The notes: generated from the sequence alone by a model not told the origin. DNA of 35,254 nt from Candidatus Kapaibacterium sp. (GCA_028284775.1 JANQRB010000041.1:1-35254); one strand, 5' to 3'; shown: positions 1 through 9,225, counted from the first letter of the stretch. Numbers and translations are program-made.

Positions 1-2
1 TC

Positions 3-720
3 GATCCGGTGCCGGATGCCAACGGAACGGCGGATGTTACGCTAAGTGTATTTGACGGAGAATATACTCGTTCGACGACCTTTGTGGTAACGGTGGCGGC
101 TGTTAACGACGCGCCGGAGATTACAACGACCGGGGCAGTGTTGGCGATGGCGGAAGATGTTGGGACGGTTGCGAGCGTTGCCCTGGGGGATATCGACACG
201 CCGTTTAACCGATTGATATTATCGGCGACATCGAACAATCAATCGCTGTTGGCGGATGATGGGATTGTGATTGGCGTGACGGGAGCGACGACCACCTTCA
301 TCATCGATCCGGTGCCGGATGCCAACGGAACGGCGGATGTTACGCTAAGTGTATTTGACGGAGAATATACTCGTTCGACGACGTTTGTGGTGACGGTGGC
401 GGCAGTTAATGATGCGCCGGAGATATCGACCTCCGGGGCGGTGTTGGCGATGGTGGAAGATGTAGGGACGGTCGCGAGCGTTGCCCTGGGGGATATCGAC
501 ACGCCGTTTAACCGATTGCTGTTGACGGCGACATCGAACAATCAATCGCTGCTTGCGGATGATGGGATTGTAATTGGCGCAACGGGGGCAACGACCTCCT
601 TCACTATTGACCCCTTGCCGGATGCCAACGGAACGGCGGAAGTCACGCTATCGGTTTTTGATGGTGAATTAACGCGTTCGACGATTGTAACACTGACGGT
701 AGCGGCAGTTAACGACGCGC
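3..720 (+). repeat. 303-bp tandem coding repeat
   Basis: Units begin at 3, 306 and 609 with the same GATCCGGTGCCGGATGCCAA-type start (the third is slightly diverged) and keep an exact 303-bp period, which is 101 codons. The first two units differ at few bases. The third diverges after about 720 into a degenerate fourth Ig-like domain. The array continues beyond the left edge. Confidence 0.9.
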
Positions 721-3278
721 CGATTATCAGTGTGATCGACAACCTGAGCCTGCCGCAAAATAGCAGTACAAGTGCAGCTTTCAGCATCGACGACGTTGAC
801 AATACTGTTTCGGATCTGCTCGTAACGGCGACTTCCGGCAATCAAGCTCTGCTGCACGAGGGCAGCCTGAATGTAAGCGCCACGGCGGCTTCGATGCGTC
901 TGTCGATGACACCCGCATGCGGCCGGACCGGTTCGGCGCTGATAACGATCATGGTGTCGGACGGACAATTGAGCAGTACGGCGAGCTTTAGCCTTAAGGT
1001 GCTGCCGGTGGACGATGTGACGATTAGCGGTGCTACCTGCGCCTGTCCGGACGTCGTGATGCGTTACACGGCAGAGCCATTCGTTAGCTCGGCGGGCCAT
1101 GACTGGACGGTGGATGGCGGGCGGATCATCAGCGGGCAGGGGACGCATTCGGTCGATGTCATCTGGGGGCAGGGCACGGCGACCTCGATCGGCGCAACGC
1201 GGACTTCGCTAATAGGCTGTACGTCGGCCGGCCTGCTGCATGTGGCGCCGAAAACCGTGATGGCCCTTATGGATTATGTACAGGTGACGAGCCACAGCAG
1301 CGTGACGCTGGCCGTACTTAACAATGATGCCGGCGCGGGGCTGAGCCTTACTGCCGTCAGCGATCCGGACCGCGGCGCAGCGTGCATCACCGGCGGTATT
1401 GTGAGCTACCGGCCCGACGAGGGGAGTAGCGGCCTGGACATGTTTACCTACACGATCACAAATAGCGAGGGTTGTTTGTCTACCGGCGCTATTGTGGCCG
1501 TGCTGCCGTCGCCGGCAGCGCAGGCCGCTACGATCGAATTCATCGAGCGGCAGCGCGACCGCAGCGGCGGGGTGCGAGGCTTGCGAGAGGCCATCGCCGT
1601 CACGGTCAGCCCGGATGGTCGTCATGTGTACGCCGCCGGCCGCCGTGACCATTCGATCGCAATCTTCAGCCGCGATGTCAACAGCGGCCGGCTGAACTAT
1701 TCCGGGCGCGTCCGCAACCACGCGGGCGGCGTCACGACCTTACACTATCCTTACGCCCTGGCGCTCAGCCCCGGCGGGCGACATCTGTACGCGGCCGGTT
1801 ACGGCAAAAATGCCGTCCTCGTTTTCCGGCGGAACAGCGACGACGGCAGCCTCAGCTTGATTGAAACGAAACGGCAGGCTGCAAACGATGGCGATGCCCG
1901 CATCGACGGCATAAAACGTCCCCGGTCGCTGACGGTCAGTCCCGACGGCCGGAACGTATATGTCGCCGGTTACGCGAGCCATGCGCTGGCCGTCTTTCAG
2001 CGTAACAGCGCCACCGGCCGGCTGAAGTGGCAAGAACACCACAAAGACGGCCGTGCCGGCGTCGACGGTCTGCGCGGCGCCTTCAGCGTGGCGGCTGCAG
2101 CCGACGGACGTCATGTTTATGTCGCGGGCTACGGCGACGATGCGCTGGCCGTTTTCCGTCGCAGCCAGACGAGCGGAAGCCTCAGCTTCGTGGAGCGCTA
2201 TCGCGACGACATCGACGGCGTGGACGGTCTGGCGGGCGCCGCGTCGCTAACGCTGAGTGCCGACGGCCGCCATGTACTCGTTGCCGCTAAAGTGGATAAT
2301 GCCCTGGCGGTGTTCGCGCGCGACGCAGCTACCGGCAAACTTTTCTTTGTGGAACGTCACAAGGACGGCCTAGACGGTGTGCGCGGCTTGGGCGGGGCCT
2401 GCGGCGCGACGCTGAGCCTCGATGGCCGCTATGTCTGTCTGGCAGGCTCGACAGATGACGCCGTCGCTCTCTTTCAACGTGACTCGGCCTCGGGCGAACT
2501 CAAATGGCTGGATGTAATCGAAGACGGCGTTGAAGGCGTCGACGGTCTCGACCAGGTGCTGGCCCTAATTGTCGACCCCGCAAGCGAGACCGTGTATTGT
2601 GCCGGTATGCGAGATAATGCCATTGCCGCGCTGTTCCGCAACCTTACTCCGCACGCAGCGGATGACGCCGCCGGCAGTGTCGCGATTGCCGCAAAACTGG
2701 TTGTCAGCCCCCTCGGCAACGACAGCGATGCCGACGGTCACAGCCTGATGATTACAAGCGTCACGGGCGCCGGCCTCGGCACGACCACGATAACAGGCGG
2801 CGGCACCACGCTGGATTACGAAGCAGGCGCTGTGCCGGGAAGGGACACGTTCCGCTATACGATTGACGACGGCCACGGCGGGACCTCGACGGCCAGCGTG
2901 AGCCTCGAGGTCACGCTGCCGAAACGGGCGGCGGATGAAATGCCGTCACCGGCCGATGTCGGATGGCCGGACACGGTCACCGGCAATGCGAATGACGTCG
3001 ACCTGCGCATCACGCCGAATCCGCTTGCCGACAAGGCCGAGATTGTGCTGCTTCTCAGGCAAAGTTCGCATCTGCGCCTGCGTCTGCTGAGTCTCTCCGG
3101 CGCCGTCGTGGCCGAACTGTTGAATTCAAGGCTTGGGGCCGGTGAACATACCGTCATATTGGACAGACGCCGTCCGGACATGCACCTGGCGGCCGGCAGC
3201 TATATCCTTGAAATGGATGCAAGCGGCCGTGACGGCCTTGCACACCATCTGAGCAAAGTAGTGATAATAGTGCGCTAA
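3..3278 (+). CDS. T9SS-exported surface protein with Ig-like repeats and seven-bladed propeller (5' partial)
   Basis: The reading frame is open to the left edge, so the N-terminus and signal peptide lie outside the window. Counting from the GTG at position 9, residues 1-345 are cadherin/Ig-like repeats of 101 residues, each ending in a VNDAP motif; the first copies are almost identical and the last is degenerate. A PKD-like stretch (about 346-420) and a bacterial Ig domain (about 425-505) follow. Residues 506-880 form seven repeats of 53-57 residues with SPDGRHVY-type motifs, as in lactonase/YVTN-type beta-propellers. Another Ig-like domain (about 883-975) leads to a C-terminal type A sorting domain (about 996-1089; ITPNP, then a beta-sandwich ending in VVIIVR). 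The protein is probably exported by T9SS and anchored or released at the cell surface. Its ligand is unknown; an adhesin or a structural role is plausible. The tail and the propeller are clear, the role is inferred. Confidence 0.93.
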   Translation, partial: DPVPDANGTADVTLSVFDGEYTRSTTFVVTVAAVNDAPEITTTGAVLAMAEDVGTVASVALGDIDTPFNRLILSATSNNQSLLADDGIVIGVTGATTTFIIDPVPDANGTADVTLSVFDGEYTRSTTFVVTVAAVNDAPEISTSGAVLAMVEDVGTVASVALGDIDTPFNRLLLTATSNNQSLLADDGIVIGATGATTSFTIDPLPDANGTAEVTLSVFDGELTRSTIVTLTVAAVNDAPIISVIDNLSLPQNSSTSAAFSIDDVDNTVSDLLVTATSGNQALLHEGSLNVSATAASMRLSMTPACGRTGSALITIMVSDGQLSSTASFSLKVLPVDDVTISGATCACPDVVMRYTAEPFVSSAGHDWTVDGGRIISGQGTHSVDVIWGQGTATSIGATRTSLIGCTSAGLLHVAPKTVMALMDYVQVTSHSSVTLAVLNNDAGAGLSLTAVSDPDRGAACITGGIVSYRPDEGSSGLDMFTYTITNSEGCLSTGAIVAVLPSPAAQAATIEFIERQRDRSGGVRGLREAIAVTVSPDGRHVYAAGRRDHSIAIFSRDVNSGRLNYSGRVRNHAGGVTTLHYPYALALSPGGRHLYAAGYGKNAVLVFRRNSDDGSLSLIETKRQAANDGDARIDGIKRPRSLTVSPDGRNVYVAGYASHALAVFQRNSATGRLKWQEHHKDGRAGVDGLRGAFSVAAAADGRHVYVAGYGDDALAVFRRSQTSGSLSFVERYRDDIDGVDGLAGAASLTLSADGRHVLVAAKVDNALAVFARDAATGKLFFVERHKDGLDGVRGLGGACGATLSLDGRYVCLAGSTDDAVALFQRDSASGELKWLDVIEDGVEGVDGLDQVLALIVDPASETVYCAGMRDNAIAALFRNLTPHAADDAAGSVAIAAKLVVSPLGNDSDADGHSLMITSVTGAGLGTTTITGGGTTLDYEAGAVPGRDTFRYTIDDGHGGTSTASVSLEVTLPKRAADEMPSPADVGWPDTVTGNANDVDLRITPNPLADKAEIVLLLRQSSHLRLRLLSLSGAVVAELLNSRLGAGEHTVILDRRRPDMHLAAGSYILEMDASGRDGLAHHLSKVVIIVR

Positions 3279-3527
3279 AGCTCACGGGCCGGAGAAAAAG
3301 CACAAGTTATGCCGCTCCCTGTACGCTTGGGCGCATGGAAAAAGAACTGTTGTTGGATTGTAAAATGTTTTATATTGGCCGGCACGTTCGGCCGGAAGCC
3401 GTTCGTGTTTTTGACAAAGATTACTACACCCTTCATAAAGGGCCTGAGAAAGGCCGAACCTGCGACGATAGCGCTGTCGCCGCACAAGAAGGCATCATTT
3501 ATTTACGAACTATTAAGGAGGGTATTG

Positions 3528-3575
3528 ATGAAGAACAACAAAGCAAACCATAAGAATATGGTGCATAATCTCTAA
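3528..3575 (+). CDS. 15-residue small ORF with strong RBS
   Basis: The start ATG follows AAGGAGGG (3515-3522) by 5 nt, the best Shine-Dalgarno I noticed in this window, where most genes have weak ones. The peptide is Lys/Asn/His-rich (begins MKNNKANHKN) and has no hydrophobic stretch. An intrinsic terminator begins about 40 nt after the stop. Beyond the TAA, the same frame is cut again by TGA and TAG before the terminator. It could be a secreted or regulatory micropeptide, a leader peptide for a short RNA, or the decayed end of a longer gene: a frame with a start at 3309 is open into it, but without a recognisable family. The ribosome binding site and terminator are seen; expression is inferred. 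Confidence 0.4.
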   Translation: MKNNKANHKNMVHNL

Positions 3576-3617
3576 GAGATGATGACGATTATCTCCTGAG
3601 CTTTTGCACAAGCTTAG

Positions 3618-3655
3618 AGCGGCTTTCCTGCCATTGAGGAGAGCCGCTTTTTTTT
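3618..3655 (+). terminator. Intrinsic terminator
   Basis: AGCGGCT (3618-3624) pairs with AGCCGCT (3642-3648) and runs straight into eight T residues. It is oriented on the plus strand, after the small ORF, and is the clearest rho-independent terminator in the window. Confidence 0.85.
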
Positions 3656-3662
3656 GTCGTCG

Positions 3663-4331
3663 TCAGGCTTTGCTGGCCTCGCGTAAAAAGTCTTTCACCG
3701 GCTGTGCCGCCCGCCAGTAGTCCATAATGGTATCGGGTAGAGTATCACTGACAATTTCCTTGGCATCCAGTTTGGCCATGTAATAAAATGACTTATTGGC
3801 TATCAGCGGCTCCTGCGCGGCGGCCTCTTCGAACTCCTTCGGGATACGTTTGTTTTTTTCACCGAGGATACCCGAAAACTTCTTGCTGAAGGCCGCTTTG
3901 TTAATCAGTTTCTGAAATCCTTTGATGTCCGCGGCGATGGCTGAACGCACGCGCTGCAGTGCATCTTTATCCAGCATGTGAGCGCCGCCATAGAGTTCGA
4001 TGCCTTCCGGACTGAAGCGCATATACAATCCGGGAACGCTCTTGTCTTTGCGTCCGCCTGCTGAAATGATTGCGCCGTAGTGAGTGTTGTAGGGTGTTTT
4101 GTCCGGCGAAAAGCGAATATCGCGGTTGATGCGCATCGTGGCGTCTTTGGCCTGAATCTGCACTTCGGGATCCAGGGCGGCAATGCGATTGATCATTTCC
4201 TCCACAAAGGCGCTGAAGGGTTTTTTGACCGATTGCTCGTAGCGTTTCCGCTGGCTGTCAAACCATTCCTTGTTGTTATTCTTGGCCAGCTCTTCAAAGA
4301 AACGTATGAAATCATTGTCGAAATACGGCAT
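3663..4331 (-). CDS. DUF2461 family protein
   Basis: The 222-residue product matches the conserved bacterial family DUF2461 (TIGR02453). It starts with an FxxFFxxLAKNNNKEWF-type segment, then has the diagnostic INRDIRFSPDKTPYNTHYGA stretch near residue 80, a GLYMRFSPEG segment and a C-terminal MDYWRAAQPVKDFL helix. The family's biochemical function is not established. I chose the ATG at 4331 because AAGGA lies 8 nt upstream; a start seven codons earlier (4352) lacks a ribosome binding site. The length is normal for the family. The protein is soluble, with no signal peptide. The gene stands alone, about 520 bp downstream of the next minus-strand gene. Confidence 0.9.
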   Translation of the reverse strand: MPYFDNDFIRFFEELAKNNNKEWFDSQRKRYEQSVKKPFSAFVEEMINRIAALDPEVQIQAKDATMRINRDIRFSPDKTPYNTHYGAIISAGGRKDKSVPGLYMRFSPEGIELYGGAHMLDKDALQRVRSAIAADIKGFQKLINKAAFSKKFSGILGEKNKRIPKEFEEAAAQEPLIANKSFYYMAKLDAKEIVSDTLPDTIMDYWRAAQPVKDFLREASKA

Positions 4332-4852
4332 GGAAATTGTCCTTGGATGCATGAGAGAATTGACCGGAAATTAGCTGTAGCTTCAGTCGCACAAAAACAA
4401 AAAAGCGTCTGAACGTAGGTTTCTACGGTCCCCGGTCGAAAGCAAAGCAGAGAGTTTTCGATCCAAAGGTCTCTGAAGATGTAAACTTCCAATCCTTTAA
4501 TCATTAAAGGTCGGTCTGAATTTTCATCGTCAGCGCACAAACCTGCAGGATGGCCGCGTCCGCCGGTCGGTGGATACGATGCGTCGAATTTTCAGTAGAG
4601 CTATCCTGACCAACTCAGGCTGTCAACCAAAGCAAAAAACAATGTCACTTTCTCAAAGTGCCGCGGAGGGGCTATGTTCAGGCGTTTCGCTTATGCCGCC
4701 GGGAGGGCAGCTGATTCAGAGAATGCCACATGGACCGCGAAACGTTTGCCGCCGGGCCCGACTTCATCGTAAATGAGAGGATCGGACAGCGGCATCGCTT
4801 TCTTAATTTACCATTATCCGCAGTCCGCGCCGTCGCACAATCCGTCCTGTCG
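4332..4852. other. Intergenic region, no supported gene
   Basis: About 520 bp between two minus-strand genes. Short frames on both strands show no family features, codon bias or ribosome binding sites. I see no convincing terminator for the upstream gene and no repeat. Confidence 0.5.
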
Positions 4853-6415
4853 CTAGGGCAGGGGAAACAGCTCAACTTTGCTGAGAAAGCGGCCCTGTTG
4901 TAGGGTCGCAATGTAAACCTCGTTGATCGGGCGTTGCGTGATTTTGCTGTCCACCCAGATCAGGAGTTCCATCAGGCCGACGGGTTCCTTGCTGGCCGAT
5001 GAGCGCAGCACCGCTATCAGTTCGCTGCGAAACTTTTCGAAAACAGGCAGCGCGGACGGACGATCCGGGCAATTGAGCAGTTTCTTGACGGACGAGAGTA
5101 CGATCTTTTCAAACTCGAAGGAGCTGTGCCGCTTGCTGAGGAAGCGATAGGCCGAGCGAAAGAGGTGCTCGAGGTCATCGAAATTGCCGAGCTCGAAGTG
5201 GATCAGCAGGCGAAAGATCCGCGCGAACTCCTGGATATCGCGTTTGAGCTCACCCAGGCCGTGGTTCAGAATTGCATTGATATGCAGCAGGGACTGGTCA
5301 TAGCGGGCGCAGAGAAAATAGAGGATGCTGCAATTGTGATGCATTGTGATCAGGCGATTCGGTCGGATGCGATCGCCCATAACGGCGATTCCTTTTTCAA
5401 TGTCGTGGGCGCTGCGCAAGCCTTCTTCCAGATCGCCGGCGTTGAGACAATAGAATAGTTCAAGGTAGGTGACGCTTTCAAAGACGTTAATCGCGGCTTG
5501 CAGCGAGACAGAAGGCAGCGATTTAATCTTGCGAACGGTAGCCTTAAAGTCGTCGAATTGTTTAAGCGCGATACAGTAGTTAAGATAGTTGCTCAAAAAC
5601 CACTTGTACCATTCCGGATTGTCGCGGATCTGCAGCTCGTTGGCTTCCCACAGTGCGATGGCCTGCGACTGATATGTACGCGCCTGTTCGAAGTTACCGA
5701 CGATCCATTCATAAAAACCCAGGGTACTGAGGCGGGCGACGCGAGCCGCGAAGGTCGTGGCTTTGCTCTCGTTCTGAATCAGATGACTGGCGATAATACG
5801 ATCCAGTTCGGCGCGATCCTCCGCCGTTCGAAGCCGCGCATAACGACGGCAGGCACTCTGTACCTGATCGATCAGCTCGAGATACAGCGTGGAGGTATAG
5901 ACGTTTTTGATAGCGCCCTTGCTCTTGCGATAATAGTCATCCAGTTCATGTTCAAGGTCATCAGCCACATCCTTGAAGTGCAGCCGCCGCTCCCAGGCGA
6001 GAATTTCAATCAGATAGGCGAAGCGCTCGAACTGCTGCGCTTTCTTCTTGGCGCGCGCGATTACTTTGCCGCAATGATCATACAGGCCCTTGCGGTAGAG
6101 AATTTCGATGTGGGCAATCAGATCGCGTAGCTCCGCACCGACTGATTTGCCGCGATGAAATGCCGCGAGACTATCGAGCGTGAGCTTGGTCAACTGGTAC
6201 TTGATCGTCGGCAGATGGCGGGCGAATGATTCATGCCGGGTCGCCTCTTGCAGCAGCGTTTCGTCGTATTCATCCATCTTGTCGATGGCGTCGAAGAGCT
6301 TCGTGTAGTTATTGGCGGAGCTGCGCGAGTAATAGCTGGCAAAGAGTTTGAAGTAACGCTTTTCCTGGCTGCTGAGCGATTTGATCAGCTGGAACAGATC
6401 ATTGGATGTCTTCAT
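4853..6415 (-). CDS. Bacteroidota helical-repeat (TPR-like) protein of unknown function
   Basis: The 520-residue product begins MKTSNDLFQLIKSLSSQEKR and continues with YFKLFA, the typical start of a Bacteroidota family whose members open with a short helical S-x-x-EKRYFKLFAS motif and consist almost wholly of helices. A KxLYxxCxKxIARAKKKA segment (about residues 125-145) and repeated paired helices suggest an alpha-solenoid, probably a scaffold for protein contacts. No signal peptide, membrane segment or catalytic motif is visible. The frame stays open upstream to 7168, but that extension is low-complexity, lacks family similarity and runs antisense to the 6740-7213 gene, so I start at the ATG at 6415. 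The ribosome binding site there is weak. Family recognition is from memory; function is unknown. Confidence 0.85.
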   Translation of the reverse strand: MKTSNDLFQLIKSLSSQEKRYFKLFASYYSRSSANNYTKLFDAIDKMDEYDETLLQEATRHESFARHLPTIKYQLTKLTLDSLAAFHRGKSVGAELRDLIAHIEILYRKGLYDHCGKVIARAKKKAQQFERFAYLIEILAWERRLHFKDVADDLEHELDDYYRKSKGAIKNVYTSTLYLELIDQVQSACRRYARLRTAEDRAELDRIIASHLIQNESKATTFAARVARLSTLGFYEWIVGNFEQARTYQSQAIALWEANELQIRDNPEWYKWFLSNYLNYCIALKQFDDFKATVRKIKSLPSVSLQAAINVFESVTYLELFYCLNAGDLEEGLRSAHDIEKGIAVMGDRIRPNRLITMHHNCSILYFLCARYDQSLLHINAILNHGLGELKRDIQEFARIFRLLIHFELGNFDDLEHLFRSAYRFLSKRHSSFEFEKIVLSSVKKLLNCPDRPSALPVFEKFRSELIAVLRSSASKEPVGLMELLIWVDSKITQRPINEVYIATLQQGRFLSKVELFPLP

Positions 6416-6739
6416 AATCTGTCGATGGTATTCGGTGTAACAATTCCTGCCCGTCGGTATTGTCAATTGCCCGCCGAAATTGCTGATGACGGGTGGCATA
6501 GTGAGCCGGAAACGGGCTGCTTCGGAACTTGGAATTTTCAGATCGTCGAATCCGAAACTAGCGAATTTCAACCAGAAATGTGCATATAGCGCGCGGCGCG
6601 GCGCGTCATTCTCACTAATCGGAACCTTCATAATTCGGTCAAGTTGGCATTTCACCGCCGCCGCCATCGCCGTAGTTTTCGATAAGCGCCATTTTTGACG
6701 GATGGCAAACATCTTCCTAACATTTTTGGAGCCTTTGCA
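6416..6739. other. Divergent intergenic region
   Basis: About 320 bp between the minus-strand helical protein and the plus-strand gene at 6740, so promoters for both should lie here. A GGAACTT and a CGTC 13 nt further on, around 6526-6550, loosely resemble ECF-type promoter boxes, but the match may be chance. Nothing else is seen. Confidence 0.35.
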
Positions 6740-7213
6740 ATGAAACCAGATATGCAGTCTATGGCAGGCAGCCGGCCCGGGAATGCGGTCGGAAGCTCGT
6801 ATTGTGCGGAGCGACCGCGAGGGTGGGGATCGAGACATACATCCGAAAAGCGTCGCGGCGGCGGCGAGAGCGAGAAGCTGCCGTTCAAAGTACTGGCCGA
6901 AACTATTGCTGTCGGTCCCGATAGTGGCGAGCTGACGATCGAGCTGAGTGTGTTGACGGGGCTGGGGCAGCCGCCGATCCCGATTGGCAGACTGCAGCTG
7001 CAAGTCGACGGAGGGCCGCAGAATCTCAGCGCAAGAATCGAGGTTCCCAATGCCGGTGGAGTCTTTAATTTTATCGACACCGTTGTTTGCGATCTTCAAG
7101 TAGAGGCCGTCAGTTCCGGCGGCGGCGAAGGCATCACGATCCGGGTCCTGAATTCGTTGGAAGCACACTGGACGATCGGCGAGATGGATATCGACCTGAT
7201 CGGTGCTGACTGA
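6740..7213 (+). CDS. Small beta-rich protein, unknown function
   Basis: The 157-residue product is not recognised. The first 45 residues are rich in Gly, Ser and Arg and probably disordered. The remainder (about 46-157) alternates hydrophobic and polar residues with Gly turns, as in a beta-sandwich (segments such as TIELSVLTGLG and GEMDIDLIGAD). There is no signal peptide or membrane helix. The ATG at 6740 is preferred because GGAG lies 8 nt upstream; an in-frame start at 6695 has none. It is divergent from the helical protein gene and lies 287 bp before the sigma factor gene, so it may belong with the following small proteins. The overlapping minus-strand frame is judged spurious. Confidence 0.6.
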   Translation: MKPDMQSMAGSRPGNAVGSSYCAERPRGWGSRHTSEKRRGGGESEKLPFKVLAETIAVGPDSGELTIELSVLTGLGQPPIPIGRLQLQVDGGPQNLSARIEVPNAGGVFNFIDTVVCDLQVEAVSSGGGEGITIRVLNSLEAHWTIGEMDIDLIGAD

Positions 7214-7500
7214 TGAAAGAGCAGTGTCGGCTCTCGGGCCGGCCTGCTCATCGTTTCGTATGCACTACTGGTAAATGTGCGTGTGACGGGGAGAATGCCC
7301 TGCGCATCGTATCCCCCGCTTTTAACGGGCCTCGCCAAGGCTGTTTCCCGATTGAATCTCTGTCTGCATCAGTAGCCACACTAGCTCGCCAGTCGGTGTT
7401 CCGGTGCAAGCCCTATCTGTGTCTTGCCCAGCGCCGCTATGAAGCAACACTTCAATCGCAGTGTTTAAGCGATGACCATTTGATCTAAGAGGATAACACC

Positions 7501-8148
7501 ATGATTGATGTTGAAGCCAGCGCAATCTCCCCGGGAGATGAGCGCCCGGCCGGCTATGCTCGCAATGCGGCTGACGATCTGGAAGAGAACATACTCATGC
7601 AGCGTGTCGAGCTCGAAGGACAAGAGATCGTCTGGCTGATCTGGCAGCGCTATTACAAGGAATTGTACGGTAGTTGTTTAAAGTGGCTCGACGGGGATGT
7701 ACAGGCCGCAGCCGACATCAGCGGCGATTTGCTGCTTAAACTTTACGGCAAGCTGCCGGGGCAGGCCCGGTCCATTGCCAATCTCAAGGGCTGGCTTATG
7801 CGCCTGACCTACACCGCCTGTATGGACTGGCACCGCCGCCAGGGACGGCACAGCAAGCGTTACTGTTCCATCGACCTTCTTATCCGGGACGGGACAGATG
7901 CCGATACAGCCACGGTTCCGTCGCCTGATCAGCACTTGATTGAACGCGAAACCGTGGCCACGATACAGCGGGCTCTGGACAATCTGCCCGAGCGCCTGCG
8001 GGTGGCGGCCGTCATGCGTTTGGTTCATGGGGAAAGTTACGACACAATAGCCGCGTACCTTCAGCTGAACAAGGCCACTGCCCGCAAACGATTGCAGGAA
8101 GCACGCCGGGTTCTCAAGGCCAGTCTGATCGCCAGTGAAATTGCTTAG
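7501..8148 (+). CDS. ECF-type RNA polymerase sigma factor
   Basis: The 215-residue product has the two-domain layout of group 4 (ECF) sigma factors. Sigma region 2 is at about residues 47-115 (YYKELYGSCLKWL, then AADISGDLLLKLYGKL, then LKGWLMRLTYTACMDWHRR). Region 4 is at about 152-206 with a helix-turn-helix (LDNLPERLRVAAVMRLVHG, then SYDTIAAYLQLNKATARKRL). A 45-residue N-terminal extension precedes region 2. AGAGGA lies 8 nt before the ATG. No anti-sigma gene with a membrane helix or zinc-binding anti-sigma motif is next to it, unlike many ECF loci. The neighbours on the same strand are small proteins of unknown function, which makes them candidate targets. The family call is strong; the regulon is inferred. 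Confidence 0.9.
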   Translation: MIDVEASAISPGDERPAGYARNAADDLEENILMQRVELEGQEIVWLIWQRYYKELYGSCLKWLDGDVQAAADISGDLLLKLYGKLPGQARSIANLKGWLMRLTYTACMDWHRRQGRHSKRYCSIDLLIRDGTDADTATVPSPDQHLIERETVATIQRALDNLPERLRVAAVMRLVHGESYDTIAAYLQLNKATARKRLQEARRVLKASLIASEIA

Positions 8149-8411
8149 AGTTTCACAATCGCGACCATCATTGTTAAGTATTCTCCTTGAGTACCTTCGG
8201 TCGGGCCGTCTGCTGAAAGTTGCCGCAGCGGGTGTGAAGGCTTTAACGTCGAGAAAATGAATTAATAATTCACAACTGTCAACCTTGCAGCGTCTATCAT
8301 GTAAAACAAACCGGCTAAACGTCCGGTGCACTTTATCAGGATGCATATTGACCACGTGGCGCCAATCTGTGAATCTGCATCAGTACGAATATTTAACAAC
8401 AGGGAATTATC

Positions 8412-9059
8412 ATGCGAGAAGTATTGAAGCCTTCTACCGTTGAATCATTGCTTGTCAGTAATGTCGAAATCGTCAATAAAACAAATGAAAACACTCTGCG
8501 TATCGCCGTCTTTCAGCAGAGCGCTCCGCTGGTCTCCGGGCAAATCGTTGCCTGGCGCGTTGCATCGCCCGCAGCGAATGGCGGCCGCTCCCGGGTGCTT
8601 GTGCCGGACGAATACACAATGCAGGTTCTTTCACGCGACCCCGGTATTGACAACATTTCCAATCAGGTGAGCTGGAACGGCTATACCGCGCATCTTGGAC
8701 TGGACGTGACTCCCGACGTGACGGGACGTAAGACGCTGTCGCTGAAGCTGGAAGGAACGAACGTAAGCCCCGAGGGGCATATCCAGACGTCGATCCCGAG
8801 TGACACCGGCCAGCAGGTGTTACTGGAGGTGTACAAAGAGGGAAGCCTGATATTGCCGCAGGTGCCCGTTACTCCCGGGTTTACGGCAGATCTGATCATT
8901 AACCCGACCTTCTACCTCGCTGTCGTAACGCAAGTGACGCAGCCCGGCGCCATCCTGCAGGCGCATACGATTCAGACGACTACAACGGCCATTAAACCCG
9001 GCCAGCGCGGCACCGTCTCGGGATCGTTGCAGACGGGTTACAGTATCGCTGTCGATTGA
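8412..9059 (+). CDS. Small beta-rich protein, unknown function (weak RhiA-like flavour)
   Basis: The 215-residue product has no signal peptide, membrane helix or cysteines and is mostly short beta strands. Residues 15-60 (VSNVEIVNKTNENTLRIAVF, then QQ, then IVAWRVASPA followed by VLVPDEYTMQVL) loosely recall the N-terminal part of RhiA-like proteins, in which an I-x-N-x-S opening leads to VFQ and an AW motif. The similarity is too weak to name it. AGGGA lies 6 nt before the ATG. It follows the sigma gene by 263 bp, so it probably has its own promoter. A cytoplasmic or assembly protein fits the composition. Function is unknown. Confidence 0.75.
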   Translation: MREVLKPSTVESLLVSNVEIVNKTNENTLRIAVFQQSAPLVSGQIVAWRVASPAANGGRSRVLVPDEYTMQVLSRDPGIDNISNQVSWNGYTAHLGLDVTPDVTGRKTLSLKLEGTNVSPEGHIQTSIPSDTGQQVLLEVYKEGSLILPQVPVTPGFTADLIINPTFYLAVVTQVTQPGAILQAHTIQTTTTAIKPGQRGTVSGSLQTGYSIAVD

Positions 9060-9225
9060 TTTTGGCCGCTGGCGCCGGGAGTCGAGCGGACCTCGCAGGT
9101 ACCTACATCCTGCGGGGTCTGCCGGCCAGAAAGGAATCACGGTCTGATCGACGCCGGTTCGGTCACCCCGATTTTTCGTCGAAGGCCGATTTCCCGGAGA
9201 CCCTGCTTACGTTAATTATCGAAAA

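Larger units (their letters stand above)
3279..3662. other. Intergenic region with a short transcript-like unit
   Basis: This stretch holds the 15-codon ORF at 3528-3575 and its terminator. A TTGACA hexamer at 3411-3416, followed 18 nt later by CATAAA, could be a sigma70-like promoter for it, but that match is weak. Longer frames through the region (from 3309 or 3335) have no convincing protein features. Confidence 0.5.

Noticed and set aside
5498..6130. Plus-strand frame of 210 codons
   Set aside because: It is antisense to the helical-repeat protein; no independent support.
6416..7168. Upstream extension of the 4853-6415 minus-strand gene
   Set aside because: The extension has no family similarity, is rich in Arg/Pro and runs opposite the 6740 gene; the family's N-terminus is at 6415.
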